Of a stretch of 64,000 nt of DNA, positions 29,540 through 39,475 are shown piece after piece. Origin of the DNA: Luteimonas sp. (lineage in GTDB: Bacteria; Pseudomonadota; Gammaproteobacteria; Xanthomonadales; Xanthomonadaceae). The position numbers and the translations under genes are program-made. The DNA lies in contig JANPZU010000005.1 in the NCBI GenBank assembly GCA_024707405.1, positions 124,001 through 188,000 on the forward strand. Reading direction: 5' to 3'. The notes under the pieces were generated by a model. It was not told where the DNA came from. It ran no database searches and saw only the letters and a list, made by a program, of their open reading frames with translations. Each line of letters begins with the position of its first letter. The stretch's first letter is position 1.

Positions 29540-29593
29540 GTCACTCGCCAACTCCTCGCGGCTGCATGCCGCACCCAGTGACTGGAGAAGATC

Positions 29594-31663
29594 ATGTTGA
29601 TGCAATCGCGCATGGCGATGCGTTCGTCGTGCCTGTGCGTGGCGCTGTCCGCCGCGCTTTACGTCCCCGCCGCCTTTGCGGAATCCCCGGCAGTCGAGCC
29701 TGCCGATCCCATCAATCTCGACACGGTGGTCGTGACGGCCGCGCCGGTGGCGGCGCTCACGTTCGTCACCGATCCCAAGCTGCCGCGCCAACCGGTGCCG
29801 GCCAGCGACGGTGCCGACTACCTCAAGACCATTCCCGGCTTCAGCGCGCTGCGCAACGGCGGCACCAACGGTGATCCGGTGCTGCGCGGCATGTCCGGTT
29901 CGCGCCTGAACCTGATCACCAACGGCGGCGCGATGCCGGGCGCGTGCCCGTCGCGCATGGACAACCCGCTGTCGTACGTGTCGCCGGAAACCTATGACCG
30001 CCTGATCGTGGTCAAGGGGCCGCAGACGGTGCTGTGGGGGCCGGGCGCTTCGGCCGGCACCGTGCGCTTCGAGCGCGAAACGCCGGTGTTCGACGAACCC
30101 GGCGTGCAGTTCACCGGTGGCGTGCTCGGTGGCAGCCACGGCCGCAACGACCAGGTGTTCGATGCCACCGCAGGCAACCGCATCGGTTACGTCAGGCTGG
30201 GCGGCAATCGTTCCGAAGCGGACGATTACGAAGATGGCGAAGGCAATGTCGTGCCCTCGGCATGGAAGAAGTGGAACGTCGATGCCGCGATGGGCTGGAC
30301 GCCCGATCAAGACACGCTGTTCGAACTCTCGATGGGCGCCGGTGATGGCGAAGCGCGTTACGCCGGCCGCGGCATGGACGGTTCGCGCTTCCGTCGCGAC
30401 AGCTACGGCCTGCGTTTCGAGAAGGCCGGTTTCGATGGCGCGCTGTCCAAGGTCGAGGCGCGGCTGTACCACAACACCGCCGACCACGTGATGGACAACT
30501 ACAGCCTGCGCGATCCCAATCCGATGGGGTCGATGCCGATGGCGATGGCGTCGAACGTGGATCGCCGCACGCATGGCGGTCGCGTGGCGGTGAGCTGGGA
30601 GACCGAACGCTTCGATGCCACCGTCGGTGTCGATGCACAGGACAGCCGCCATCGTCGTCGCAATGCCGGCGGCCGCGATGCGTATCTCGCGCTGCCGAAA
30701 GTCACCGACGCACGCTTCGCGCAGCGCGGCGTGTTCGGCGAAGGCAACTGGCATCCCGGCGAAGGCCGCCACTGGATCGCAGGCCTGCGCCTGGATCGCG
30801 CCGAAGCCAGCGACCGCCGCGCGACGGCCGGCATGATGAACATGCCAAATCCCACGTTGGGGCAGACGCGCAGCGAGACATTGGTCTCTGCTTTCGTCCG
30901 CCATGAGCGCGACCTTGCGAAGGGCCTGCATGCCTATGCCGGCATCGGCCGCACCGAACGCATGCCCGACTACTGGGAGCTGTTCTCGCCGAACATGGGG
31001 CCGATGGGCAGCGTGAATGCCTTCGTTCGCGTCGCACCGGAAACCACCACCCAGCTCGATCTCGGCATCCACTACAAGTCCGTGCGCGTCGAAGCCTGGG
31101 CCTCGGCCTACGTGGGGCAGGTGGATGACTTCATCCTGTTCACCTATGCCAGCGGCGGCATGATGGGCACCAGCACGCGCGCGGGGAATGTCGATGCGCG
31201 CATCCACGGCGCGGAAGCGGGCATCGAGTTCCGTCCCCTCGAACACTGGAAGCTTGGCGGCACCGTGGCCTGGGCCTGGGGCGAGAACCGCGACGACGGC
31301 ACGCCGCTGCCGCAGATGACGCCGCTGGAAGCGCGCCTGACCGCCAGCTACGACAATACGCGCTGGAACGTGGGCGCGCTGGTGCGCGTAGTCGATGGGC
31401 AGAGTCGCGTCGCGCCGATGCAGGGCAACGTGGTCGGCCGCGATCTCGATGCCAGCGCCGGTTTCGCCACGCTCGCCATCAACGGCGGCTATCGCATCAA
31501 TGATCGCGTGCGGCTCACGGCGGGGATCGACAACGTGTTCGACCGCACCTACGCCGAGCACCTCAACCTCGCCGGCAGCGCCGACTTCGGCTATCCCGCC
31601 GATCCGGTGCGGATCAACGAACCTGGCCGCACGGCGTGGTTGAAGCTGGACGTGCGCTATTGA
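29594..31663 (+). CDS. TonB-dependent copper receptor (OprC/NosA family)
   Basis: 689 residues. A signal peptide ends near AAFA. The TonB box region (NLDTVVVTA) is followed by a plug domain (PGFSALRNGGTNGDPVLRGMSGSRLN, IVVKGPQTVLWGPGASAGTVRFER) and a 22-strand barrel with the end YRINDRVRLTAGIDNVFDRTYAEHLN...WLKLDVRY. Met- and His-containing loops (NPMGSMPMAMAS, AGMMNMPNP) suit copper binding. Takes up copper or a copper complex across the outer membrane, driven by TonB. Flanked by DUF2946 and the PCu(A)C chaperone. Confidence 0.93.
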   Translation: MLMQSRMAMRSSCLCVALSAALYVPAAFAESPAVEPADPINLDTVVVTAAPVAALTFVTDPKLPRQPVPASDGADYLKTIPGFSALRNGGTNGDPVLRGMSGSRLNLITNGGAMPGACPSRMDNPLSYVSPETYDRLIVVKGPQTVLWGPGASAGTVRFERETPVFDEPGVQFTGGVLGGSHGRNDQVFDATAGNRIGYVRLGGNRSEADDYEDGEGNVVPSAWKKWNVDAAMGWTPDQDTLFELSMGAGDGEARYAGRGMDGSRFRRDSYGLRFEKAGFDGALSKVEARLYHNTADHVMDNYSLRDPNPMGSMPMAMASNVDRRTHGGRVAVSWETERFDATVGVDAQDSRHRRRNAGGRDAYLALPKVTDARFAQRGVFGEGNWHPGEGRHWIAGLRLDRAEASDRRATAGMMNMPNPTLGQTRSETLVSAFVRHERDLAKGLHAYAGIGRTERMPDYWELFSPNMGPMGSVNAFVRVAPETTTQLDLGIHYKSVRVEAWASAYVGQVDDFILFTYASGGMMGTSTRAGNVDARIHGAEAGIEFRPLEHWKLGGTVAWAWGENRDDGTPLPQMTPLEARLTASYDNTRWNVGALVRVVDGQSRVAPMQGNVVGRDLDASAGFATLAINGGYRINDRVRLTAGIDNVFDRTYAEHLNLAGSADFGYPADPVRINEPGRTAWLKLDVRY

Positions 31664-31803
31664 GCCGGCGGGATGCGAAGGGCCAGGCAACCGCTGCCGA
31701 TACAATCAGGGCATCGGGAGCGCTTGCTGGCCCAAGCTCGTCCGCGACACGGGTTGCCGCGCGGCGGATTCCCGTCGATTCAATCGATAGCCGAAGGATG
31801 GAC

Positions 31804-32328
31804 ATGAGCATGAAGAAGACAGGGTGGTTGTGCGTGGCGTTGGCCATGGGCCTGGCCGCATGCGGCCAGGACGAGCACCGCACGCATGGCGAAGCGGTAG
31901 ACGGAGCCGGAGACATTGTGGACATCGAAGTGGCAGGGCCATGGTCGCGCGAGATTCCGCCGAACGCGCCGGTTGCCGCGGGATTCCTGTCGATCCGCAA
32001 TGCAGGTGCGGCGGAGGATCGCCTGGTGGAAGTGCGCAGCGACGCCGCCGAGCGGGTCGAGATCCACGAGGTGCGCCACGAGGACGGCATGGCGCGCATG
32101 CGTGAGCTGGCCGATGGCCTGCCGTTGCCGGCCGGCGCGACGGTCGAACTCAAGCCGGGTGGCTACCACCTGATGTTCATCGCCCCCGGCGAAGGGCGGT
32201 TCACCGCCGGCAGCCAGGTGCCGGGCACCCTGGTGTTCGAGCAGGCCGGCGAGCGAGAGGTGACGTTCGAGGTGCGCGGCGTCGATGCGGCCACGCCCGC
32301 CGCCGAGGACGCGCATTCGCATCATTGA
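31804..32328 (+). CDS. PCu(A)C-type periplasmic copper chaperone lipoprotein
   Basis: 174 residues with a lipoprotein signal (GLAAC lipobox, Cys about residue 20). The DUF461/PCu(A)C domain shows the Cu(I) site in VEIHEVRHEDGMARM and YHLMFI, matching the H(M)x(10)Mx(21)HxM motif. A His-rich tail (AHSHH) ends the protein. PCu(A)C delivers Cu(I) to cytochrome oxidase or handles periplasmic copper. The start MSMKK follows GAAGGA; earlier in-frame ATGs at 31798 and 31636 are less likely. A -10-like TACAAT stands at 31701. Confidence 0.92.
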   Translation: MSMKKTGWLCVALAMGLAACGQDEHRTHGEAVDGAGDIVDIEVAGPWSREIPPNAPVAAGFLSIRNAGAAEDRLVEVRSDAAERVEIHEVRHEDGMARMRELADGLPLPAGATVELKPGGYHLMFIAPGEGRFTAGSQVPGTLVFEQAGEREVTFEVRGVDAATPAAEDAHSHH

Positions 32329-32403
32329 TGGCGAGGGGCGGGGACGTCGCAACCCGTGAGATGGCAGCGCGGCAGCCTGTCGGCCCGACAGGAGGAAGCC
32401 GCC

Positions 32404-32733
32404 ATGACCCGTTCCGAGTTGCCGTCCCGTTCCGCCGTCCCCGCCATCGAACAGATCCTGGCCGGCCTGATGGCCGTGGCCGTCGTGGCGATGCTGTCGT
32501 TGCCGGCCGCGCGCGGCACCAGTGCGGCCTTGGGCTGGTTGCCGCTGTGGCTGCTGGGCCTGCCGGCCATGGCGCTGGCGACGTCGGTGCTGCTGCGGCT
32601 GTCGCGGGGCCGTGCGGACGCAACCTTGCCGATCCGTGCGCACCGTCGCCGGGTTTCAGCGCTCCAGGCGCCCGTCCCGCGTCGTGGCGCGGGATCGACC
32701 GTGCGGCAGGCGCGGCGCCCGAAGGCCGCCTGA
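32404..32733 (+). CDS. Small membrane protein, unknown
   Basis: 109 residues preceded by a strong ribosome site (GGAGGAAG). Two membrane helices (about residues 15-34 and 43-66) and a basic Arg-rich tail (RAHRRRVSALQAPVPRRGAG). No family recognised. It follows the copper chaperone by 75 bp on the same strand and may belong to that operon, but nothing in it binds copper by sequence. Confidence 0.6.
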   Translation: MTRSELPSRSAVPAIEQILAGLMAVAVVAMLSLPAARGTSAALGWLPLWLLGLPAMALATSVLLRLSRGRADATLPIRAHRRRVSALQAPVPRRGAGSTVRQARRPKAA

Positions 32734-32812
32734 CAACCCCCGACTTCCGGCAGGCGGTTGGCTTGCGGGCCTGTGGTAGCGTGCCCGGTTTGACAGCCAA
32801 CGGAGTCGTTCC

Positions 32813-34924
32813 ATGTCGAAGTTGTCGCAGGCCTGCGCCGCCGCGGGCATGGCGTTTTGCCTTGCCACGGGTGCCGCGGGCGCGCAGGAGGCCGCAGTGA
32901 CCGATCCCCACCAATGGCTTGAAGGCGTGGAGGATCCCGCCGCGCTGGAGTGGGTGAAGGCCCAGAACGCCAAGGCCGAGGCCGAACTGGCGTCCACGCC
33001 GGAGTTCCGCCAGCTCGAGGCCGACCTGCTGGCCATCTACGATTCCGACGAACGCATCCCCGGCGTCTACAAGCAGGGCGAGTGGTACTACAACTTCTGG
33101 CGCGACAAGCAGAATCCGCGCGGCCTGTGGCGGCGCACCACGCTCGAGGAATACCGCAAGGCCAGCCCCCGCTGGGAAGTGCTGCTCGACCTCGATGCAC
33201 TCAACAAGTCCGAAGACACCAACTGGGTCTGGGGCGGCGCCAACTGCCTGCGGCCCGACTATGCCCGTTGCCTGATATCGCTGTCGCGCGGCGGCGCTGA
33301 TGCGACTGTCACGCGCGAATTCGACCTGTCGACGAAATCCTGGGTCGACGGCGGCTTCTTCCGTCCCGAGGCGAAGGGCGGCCTGGTGTGGATTGATCGC
33401 GACAACGTCTACGCCTTCACCGATTTCGGCGAAGGCTCGCTGACCGAGTCCGGTTACCCGCGCATCGTCAAGCAATGGAAGCGCGGCACGCCGCTCGAAT
33501 CGGCATCGCTGGTCTACGAAGGCCAGCCGGGCGACATGTACATCTCCGCCGGCCATGACGACACGCCGGGCTTCGAGCGCGATTTCGTCAGCCGCACCAT
33601 CGCCTTCTACAACGACGAGTTGTACCTGCGAAACGCGGACGGCACCTTGGTCAAGGTCGACGCGCCCAACTCCGCGCAGAAGTCGGTGCAGCGCGAATGG
33701 ATCGGCCTGGAACTGCGCGAGCCGTGGACGGTCGGTGGCAAGACCTACAAGGCCGGTTCGTTGCTGGCGGCGAAGTTCGACGACTTCATGGCCGGCAAGC
33801 GCGAGTTCGACGTGCTGTTCGAGCCCACCGATACCACGTCGCTGGCGGGCGCGTCGTTCACCCGCAACCACCTCGTGCTCAACGTGCTCGACGACGTCAA
33901 GAACACGCTCACGGTGCTCACGCCCGGTGCCAACGGCTGGTCGCGGCGTCCGCTGCAGGGCATCCCGGCATTCGGCACCATCTCCGCGCGTGCCGTGGAC
34001 AGCGATGAATCCGACGCACTCTGGCTCACCGTCACCGACTACCTCACCCCGACCACGCTGATGCTGGGCGATGCGGGCGAGGGTGCCGCCGCGCCGGAAA
34101 CGCTGAAGACGCAGCCCGCGTTCTTCGATGCCAGCAAGCACGTGGTCGAGCAGCATTTCGCCACCTCGAAGGACGGTACCCGCGTGCCTTACTTCCTCGT
34201 GCGCCCGAAGGACCTGGCTTACGACGGCACCGCGCCGACCCTGTTGTACGGCTACGGCGGCTTCGAGATCTCGCTTACGCCCGGCTATTCCGGCGGCACC
34301 GGCAAGGGCTGGCTGGAGCGTGGCGGCGTGTATGCGGTCGCCAACATCCGCGGCGGCGGCGAGTACGGCCCACGCTGGCACCAGGCCGCGCTCAAGCAGA
34401 ACCGCAACAAGGCCTACGAGGACTTCGCCGCCGTCGCGCAGGACATGATCGACCGCAAGATCACCTCGCCCGCGCACCTGGGCATCCGCGGCGGCAGCAA
34501 CGGCGGCCTGCTCACCGGCAACATGCTGGTGCAGTACCCGGAGCTGTTCGGCGCGGTGGTGATCCAGGTGCCGCTGCTCGACATGCAGCGTTACAACAAG
34601 CTGCTGGCCGGTGCCTCGTGGATGGCCGAGTACGGCAACCCGGACGTGCCGGAAGAGTGGGAATACATCCGCACTTTCTCGCCCTACCACTTGTTCGATC
34701 CGGCGAAGCAGTATCCGCCGACCATCCTGCTCACCTCCACCCGCGACGATCGCGTGCACCCGGGCCACGCCCGCAAGATGCACGCCAAGATGCTCGAGTC
34801 CGGACAGGACGTGCGCTATTACGAGAACATCGAAGGCGGGCACGGCGGCGCGGCGGACAACAAGCAGGCCGCACACATGGATGCCTTGTACCTGACCTTC
34901 CTCTGGCAGCAACTGGCCAAGTAG
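32813..34924 (+). CDS. Prolyl oligopeptidase family serine peptidase (S9A)
   Basis: 703 residues. A signal peptide (MSKLSQACAAAGMAFCLATGAAGAQ) directs it to the periplasm. The N-terminal beta-propeller (residues 30-400) covers a C-terminal alpha/beta hydrolase. The nucleophile is Ser in RGGSNGGLLTGNM (about residue 562); the acid is Asp in TRDDRVHPGHARK and the base His in EGGHGGAADNKQ. Cleaves short proline-containing peptides. Its neighbour is a second S9 peptidase after a hairpin at 34939. Confidence 0.94.
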   Translation: MSKLSQACAAAGMAFCLATGAAGAQEAAVTDPHQWLEGVEDPAALEWVKAQNAKAEAELASTPEFRQLEADLLAIYDSDERIPGVYKQGEWYYNFWRDKQNPRGLWRRTTLEEYRKASPRWEVLLDLDALNKSEDTNWVWGGANCLRPDYARCLISLSRGGADATVTREFDLSTKSWVDGGFFRPEAKGGLVWIDRDNVYAFTDFGEGSLTESGYPRIVKQWKRGTPLESASLVYEGQPGDMYISAGHDDTPGFERDFVSRTIAFYNDELYLRNADGTLVKVDAPNSAQKSVQREWIGLELREPWTVGGKTYKAGSLLAAKFDDFMAGKREFDVLFEPTDTTSLAGASFTRNHLVLNVLDDVKNTLTVLTPGANGWSRRPLQGIPAFGTISARAVDSDESDALWLTVTDYLTPTTLMLGDAGEGAAAPETLKTQPAFFDASKHVVEQHFATSKDGTRVPYFLVRPKDLAYDGTAPTLLYGYGGFEISLTPGYSGGTGKGWLERGGVYAVANIRGGGEYGPRWHQAALKQNRNKAYEDFAAVAQDMIDRKITSPAHLGIRGGSNGGLLTGNMLVQYPELFGAVVIQVPLLDMQRYNKLLAGASWMAEYGNPDVPEEWEYIRTFSPYHLFDPAKQYPPTILLTSTRDDRVHPGHARKMHAKMLESGQDVRYYENIEGGHGGAADNKQAAHMDALYLTFLWQQLAK

Positions 34925-34938
34925 AAAGACCCGCACCG

Positions 34939-34966
34939 GCCGCCCTTCCTCCTGTGGAAGGGCGGC
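34939..34966 (+). terminator. Hairpin between the two S9 peptidase genes
   Basis: GCCGCCCTTCC and GGAAGGGCGGC form a perfect 11-bp stem around a 6-base loop, 15 bp after the S9A stop. The tail (TTGCC) is poor in T, so it may be a weak terminator or a transcript-end stabiliser. Confidence 0.55.
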
Positions 34967-34992
34967 TTGCCAATCCACGGATCGAACGCCAT

Positions 34993-37224
34993 ATGAAGAC
35001 CATTCCCCTCCTGATCGCGACCTCCCTGCTGATGACCACGCTTTCCGCCTGCAAGCCGGGTACCGAAACTTCCACGCCTGCCCCGTCGGTCGCGCGCGTC
35101 GCGCCGCTGGTCGTCGCCACCGCGGCCACGCCGCCGGACGCCGAGCAGCGCGCCTTCGCGGTCAAGGCCCCACATGGTGCCGAACGCAACGACGAGTACT
35201 ACTGGCTGCGCGACGACAAGCGCGAGAACCCGCAGATGCTTGCCTACCTCAACGCCGAGAATGCCTACGCCGACGCGGTGCTGGCACCACTCAAGGGCGT
35301 GGAGGACAGGCTGTACGACGAGATCGTCGCGCGCATCAAGCAGGACGACAGCTCGGTGCCCTACCGCGAGCGCGGCTACTGGTACTACACCCGTTTCGAA
35401 ACCGGCAAGGACTATCCGGTGTACGCGCGCCGCGTCGATGCACAGGGCGTCGATGCGCTGTCGATCCAGACAGCCAACGATGGCGGCAACTTCAGCGGTG
35501 AGCAGGTGCTGCTCGATGTCAACACGCTGGCCGAAGGCAAGGACTACTACCAGGTCGGCACGTATGAAGTCAGCCCGGACAACAAGCTGCTGGCGTATGC
35601 CGAAGACCTCAATGGTCGTCGCCAGTACACCGTCCGTTTCCTGAATCTTGAAACCGGCGAAACCCTGCCGGACGTGATTACCGGCGTGTCGGCGAATTTC
35701 GTCTGGGCCGATGACAACAAGACCCTTTTCTACGTCGAGAACGATCCCGACACCCTGCTCACCAAGTACGTCAAGACGCACGTGCTCGGCACGCCCGCGA
35801 CAGTCGACAAGGTCGTGTACGAAGAGAAGGACGACAGCTTCTACATGGGTGTCGCGCGCACGCGCGACGACAAGTACATCGCAATCGGCGTGAGCAGTAC
35901 TGTGTCGAACGAGCAGCGCCACGCGCCTGCGAACGATCCGACTGCACCGTTCGTGGTGCTGGCACCACGCGAGCGCGACGTGGAATACGAAGCGGATCAC
36001 CTCGACGGTCGCTGGGTCATCCGTACCAATGCCGGGGGGGCGACCAACTTCAAGATCGCCACTGCGCCCAGCAACGCGACCTCTCGTGAGCAATGGGTCG
36101 ATCTGGTTCCGCACGACGACAAGGTGTTCATCGAAGACTTCACCCTGTTCGACGGCTTCCTCGCCATCGCCGAACGTTCCGACGCGCTCGAGCGCATTCG
36201 CCTGCGCAAGGCCGATGGCAGCGAGGAGTACGTCAAGGCCGACGAGTCCGCCTATTCGATGGGCCTGTCGGCCAACCCGGAAAGCGACAGCAAGTGGCTG
36301 CGCTACAGCTACACGTCGATGACCACGCCGGCCACCACCTACGAACTCAACGTGGATACCGGCGAACGCCGCCAGCTCAAGCAGCAGCCGGTGCCGGGTT
36401 ACGACGCCTCGCAATACGTGACCGAGCGCGTCTGGGCGCCGGCGCGCGATGGCAAGACGAAGATCCCGGTGACCCTGGTCTACCGCAAGGGCATTGCGAA
36501 GGACGGTACCGCGCCGCTGCTGCAGTACGGCTACGGCAGCTATGGCGCGTCGATGGATCCGGGCTTCAACGTGACCAACATCAGCCTGCTCGACCGAGGC
36601 GTGGTCTACGCGCTCGCCCACATCCGAGGCGGCCAGGAACTCGGCCGCAAGTGGTACGAGGACGGCAAGCTGTTCAACAAGATCAACACCTTCACCGACT
36701 TCATCGACGTCACCGACTACCTGGTCAAGGAAGGCTATGCGGCTCCGGATCGCGTGGCGGCCTTCGGCGGCAGCGCCGGTGGCCTGCTGATGGGTGCGAT
36801 CTCCAACATGGCGCCGGAGAAATACAACGTCATCCTGTCGCAGGTGCCGTTCGTGGACGTGGTCACCACCATGCTCGACCCGAGCATCCCACTGACCACC
36901 AACGAATACGACGAGTGGGGCAACCCGGAAGAGAAGGCGTACTACGACTACATCGTGCAGTACTCGCCGTACGACAATCTGGAAGCCAAGGCCTACCCGG
37001 CGATGTTCATCGGCACCGGCCTGTGGGACTCGCAGGTGCAGTACTGGGAGCCGGCCAAGTACGTCGCGCGCCTGCGCGACCTCAACACCAGCGATCGCCC
37101 GGTGCTGTTCCGCACCAACATGGAAGCCGGACACGGCGGCAAGTCGGGCCGTTTCCGCCGCTTCCGCGAAATGGCCGAGATGCAGGCGTTCATGCTCGAC
37201 CAGCTCGGCGTGCCGCAAGGCTGA
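34993..37224 (+). CDS. Oligopeptidase B-like S9 peptidase, lipoprotein
   Basis: 743 residues. A lipoprotein signal (LLMTTLSAC) puts the mature enzyme at the envelope, unlike the cytoplasmic E. coli PtrB. The N-terminal propeller starts PHGAERNDEYYWLRDDKREN, a hallmark of oligopeptidase B. The catalytic Ser lies in AFGGSAGGLLMGAI, Asp in the GLWDSQVQYWEP segment and His in EAGHGGKSGRFRR. Such enzymes cleave after Arg or Lys in small peptides. It ends before an intrinsic terminator. Confidence 0.92.
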   Translation: MKTIPLLIATSLLMTTLSACKPGTETSTPAPSVARVAPLVVATAATPPDAEQRAFAVKAPHGAERNDEYYWLRDDKRENPQMLAYLNAENAYADAVLAPLKGVEDRLYDEIVARIKQDDSSVPYRERGYWYYTRFETGKDYPVYARRVDAQGVDALSIQTANDGGNFSGEQVLLDVNTLAEGKDYYQVGTYEVSPDNKLLAYAEDLNGRRQYTVRFLNLETGETLPDVITGVSANFVWADDNKTLFYVENDPDTLLTKYVKTHVLGTPATVDKVVYEEKDDSFYMGVARTRDDKYIAIGVSSTVSNEQRHAPANDPTAPFVVLAPRERDVEYEADHLDGRWVIRTNAGGATNFKIATAPSNATSREQWVDLVPHDDKVFIEDFTLFDGFLAIAERSDALERIRLRKADGSEEYVKADESAYSMGLSANPESDSKWLRYSYTSMTTPATTYELNVDTGERRQLKQQPVPGYDASQYVTERVWAPARDGKTKIPVTLVYRKGIAKDGTAPLLQYGYGSYGASMDPGFNVTNISLLDRGVVYALAHIRGGQELGRKWYEDGKLFNKINTFTDFIDVTDYLVKEGYAAPDRVAAFGGSAGGLLMGAISNMAPEKYNVILSQVPFVDVVTTMLDPSIPLTTNEYDEWGNPEEKAYYDYIVQYSPYDNLEAKAYPAMFIGTGLWDSQVQYWEPAKYVARLRDLNTSDRPVLFRTNMEAGHGGKSGRFRRFREMAEMQAFMLDQLGVPQG

Positions 37225-37244
37225 GCATTTGCTCCCTTTGTGCG

Positions 37245-37275
37245 AAAGCCCCGCCGCGTGTGGGGCTTTTCGTTT
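37245..37275 (+). terminator. Rho-independent terminator of the oligopeptidase B gene
   Basis: AAAGCCCC and GGGGCTTT form an 8-bp stem around a 9-base loop, followed by TTCGTTT. It lies 20 bp after the stop at 37224 and before the next promoter region. A standard intrinsic terminator. Confidence 0.8.
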
Positions 37276-37318
37276 GCGTCCGTCGCGTCTCCCGTCGAGG
37301 ACTCCGTAGAATCCGCGC

Positions 37319-37702
37319 ATGACCGTGCATTCGCGTTTCCGTTGGGCCTGGCTGCTGCTTGCCTACCTGTCGCTCGGGTTGGGTTTCATCGGCATCTTCC
37401 TGCCCGGTCTGCCGACGGTGCCGTTCATCCTGCTGGCGGCGTTCGCCGCGGCGCGTGGTTCGGAGAAGCTGCATCGCTGGTTGCTGGCGCACCGTCGCTT
37501 CGGGCCGATGATCCGCGATTGGCAGGCGCATGGTGCGGTCAGCCGCCGTTCGAAATGGCTGGCGACGCTGATGATGTCGCTGTGCGCGGTGATCATGTTC
37601 CTGACCGCGCCGCGCTGGTGGATGGCCGCCACCGGCACCTCGATCATGCTCGTCGTCGGCACATGGTTGTGGTTCAGGCCGGAGCCGCCGGCAGCGGGAT
37701 GA
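37319..37702 (+). CDS. YbaN/DUF454 family membrane protein
   Basis: 127 residues with three to four membrane helices. The DUF454 signature FIGIFLPGLPTVPFILLAAFAAARGSEKLHRWL is complete, as is RFGPMIRDWQAHGAVSRRSKW. The function of the family is unknown. It is followed 41 bp later by lptM. Confidence 0.9.
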   Translation: MTVHSRFRWAWLLLAYLSLGLGFIGIFLPGLPTVPFILLAAFAAARGSEKLHRWLLAHRRFGPMIRDWQAHGAVSRRSKWLATLMMSLCAVIMFLTAPRWWMAATGTSIMLVVGTWLWFRPEPPAAG

Positions 37703-37743
37703 TGGCGTTCCGTCGCGGCCGGAGGCCGGATACACTCCCCGGC

Positions 37744-37926
37744 ATGAAGATCCGCAATCTCCTGCTCATCCTCCTTGCCACGCTGGCCATCGCCGCCTGC
37801 GGCAACAAGGGCCCGCTGGTGCTGCCCGACGAAGCCGATGCCGAGGCCATCCAGGAGGATGACGCGCCTGATGCTGCTGGCGATGTCGATGCCGCCGGTG
37901 AACCGCAGGGCGATGGCGCGCGCTGA
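37744..37926 (+). CDS. lptM: LptM (YifL) small lipoprotein
   Basis: A 60-residue lipoprotein. The signal is [19 protein letters not shown], with the acylated Cys about residue 19 followed by [11 protein letters not shown], the highly conserved LptM start. In E. coli LptM helps mature the LptD/LptE lipopolysaccharide translocon. The tail is acidic and Asp/Ala-rich. It sits just upstream of dapF, its usual place. Confidence 0.9.
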   Translation: MKIRNLLLILLATLAIAACGNKGPLVLPDEADAEAIQEDDAPDAAGDVDAAGEPQGDGAR

Positions 37927-37952
37927 TTCCGCGTCGTACAGGTACTGAGCCC

Positions 37953-38792
37953 ATGACGGGACGCCTGCGTTTCAGCAAGATGCACGGGGCGGGCAACGAC
38001 TTCGTCGTGCTCGACCTGCGCGACGGCACGCCGCCACCTTCGGCCGGGCTCTGCCGTGCGCTGGCCGGTCGCCACACCGGCGTCGGTTGCGACCAGATCC
38101 TCACCATCGAATCGCCGCGTACGACTGGCGCCGTGGCGGCATACCGTATCTGGAATGCCGATGGTTCCGGTTCGCAGCAGTGCGGCAATGGCGCGCGTTG
38201 CGTCGCGGCCTGGCTGGTGCGAGATGGCGTGTCGGCGACACGATTCGAACTCGACAGCCCGACAGGCACGCATGCCGTGGATGTGCTGGGCGATGGCCGT
38301 TATCGCGTGGCGATGGGGGTGCCGGAGTTCGAGCCCGTGCGCATCCCGCTGGTGAAGTTCGACGCCGCGCAGGACGAATACGACGTTGCGTTCGATGAAG
38401 ACACGCGCGTCCGTTTCGGTGCGGTCTCGATGGGCAATCCGCATGCGGTGGTCGAGGTGGCGTCGGTCGATGATGCGCCGGTCGCGCGGATCGGCAGCAC
38501 CGTGCAGCAGTCGGCGTGGTTCCCGGAGTCGGCCAACGTCGGCTTCGCACAGGTGCTGGCGCCCGACCGCATCCGGTTGCGCGTGTTCGAGCGCGGCGTG
38601 GGCGAGACGCTGGCCTGCGGCAGTGGTGCCTGCGCCGCCGTCGCGGTGCTGGTGCGCCGTGGTCGCGTCGGGCGCGATGTCGCCGTATCGTTGCCGGGAG
38701 GGGAGCTCCATATCGCGTGGCCGGCGGCCGATGCACAGGTGCTGATGGCCGGGCCGGCCGCTTTCGTTTTCGAGGGAGAATGGATCGCATGA
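37953..38792 (+). CDS. dapF: Diaminopimelate epimerase
   Basis: Converts LL- to meso-diaminopimelate for lysine and peptidoglycan. 279 residues. The two catalytic cysteines are in [11 protein letters not shown] (about residue 75) and [12 protein letters not shown] (about residue 225). N-terminus [15 protein letters not shown] is typical. Cytoplasmic, PLP-independent. The stop overlaps the next ATG (ATGA). Confidence 0.97.
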   Translation: MTGRLRFSKMHGAGNDFVVLDLRDGTPPPSAGLCRALAGRHTGVGCDQILTIESPRTTGAVAAYRIWNADGSGSQQCGNGARCVAAWLVRDGVSATRFELDSPTGTHAVDVLGDGRYRVAMGVPEFEPVRIPLVKFDAAQDEYDVAFDEDTRVRFGAVSMGNPHAVVEVASVDDAPVARIGSTVQQSAWFPESANVGFAQVLAPDRIRLRVFERGVGETLACGSGACAAVAVLVRRGRVGRDVAVSLPGGELHIAWPAADAQVLMAGPAAFVFEGEWIA

Positions 38793-39460
38793 GCAATACC
38801 GAACGACTCGGCGCGCACGAAGTGGCTGCATGGTTGCGGCGGCAGCCGAAGTTCCTGCAGCAGTTCCCCGACCTGGCGCTGAGCCTGGTCGTGCCGCGCG
38901 AGGACGGGCCTGCTGCGTCGCTGGCCAGCTACCAGCTCGAAGTGCTGCGCGACAAGAACCGCGAGCTCTCGCGCCGCCTGCACGACCTGTACGGCATCTC
39001 GCAGGAAAACGAACGACTGGCGGTGCGCACGCACCAGCTCACGCTGGCACTGATGCGGCAGAACAATCCCGCCGGCGTGGTGCGTGCGATGGCCGCGACG
39101 CTTGCCGAGGATTTCAGTGGCGACCTGGTGCGCATCGTCCTGTTCAATCCGGTGCCGGGACTGGCCGAGGAAGAATGGCTGCAGGTCATCGAGCGCGATG
39201 ACCGCCTGCTGGCCCCGTTTGCCGATGCGTTGAAGGAAGGCGAGCCGCTGTGCGGCCGCCTGCATCCCGACAAGCAGGCGCTGTTGTATGGCGCGCGCGT
39301 CGAGGAGGTGCAGTCGAGCGCCTTGCTGGCATTGGAAGGCGTCGGCCTGGTCGCGGTGGGCAGCAAGGATCCGAACCGTTTCTATCCCGGCATGGGCACG
39401 CTGTTCCTGCGCATGATGGGCGAGGCGCTTGAGGTCGCGCTGCGCAGGTTCGATGGCTGA
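38789..39460 (+). CDS. DUF484 family protein
   Basis: 223 residues. The N-terminal [25 protein letters not shown] is the DUF484 opening. A helical coiled stretch (residues 45-80) leads into a GAF-like fold ([35 protein letters not shown]). The family always lies between dapF and xerC but has no known biochemical role. It overlaps dapF and is followed 15 bp later by xerC. Confidence 0.92.
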   Translation: MSNTERLGAHEVAAWLRRQPKFLQQFPDLALSLVVPREDGPAASLASYQLEVLRDKNRELSRRLHDLYGISQENERLAVRTHQLTLALMRQNNPAGVVRAMAATLAEDFSGDLVRIVLFNPVPGLAEEEWLQVIERDDRLLAPFADALKEGEPLCGRLHPDKQALLYGARVEEVQSSALLALEGVGLVAVGSKDPNRFYPGMGTLFLRMMGEALEVALRRFDG

Positions 39461-39475
39461 CGAAGGCGATCCGGC

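Noticed and set aside
29513..31705. 730-codon open frame antisense to the TonB copper receptor
   Set aside because: Its His/Arg/Ala-rich product has no domain, and the sense strand encodes a complete receptor. Long antisense frames are normal in GC-rich DNA.
32201..34978. 925-codon open frame antisense to the S9A peptidase
   Set aside because: No recognisable motif; the sense frame has a full catalytic triad and a signal peptide.
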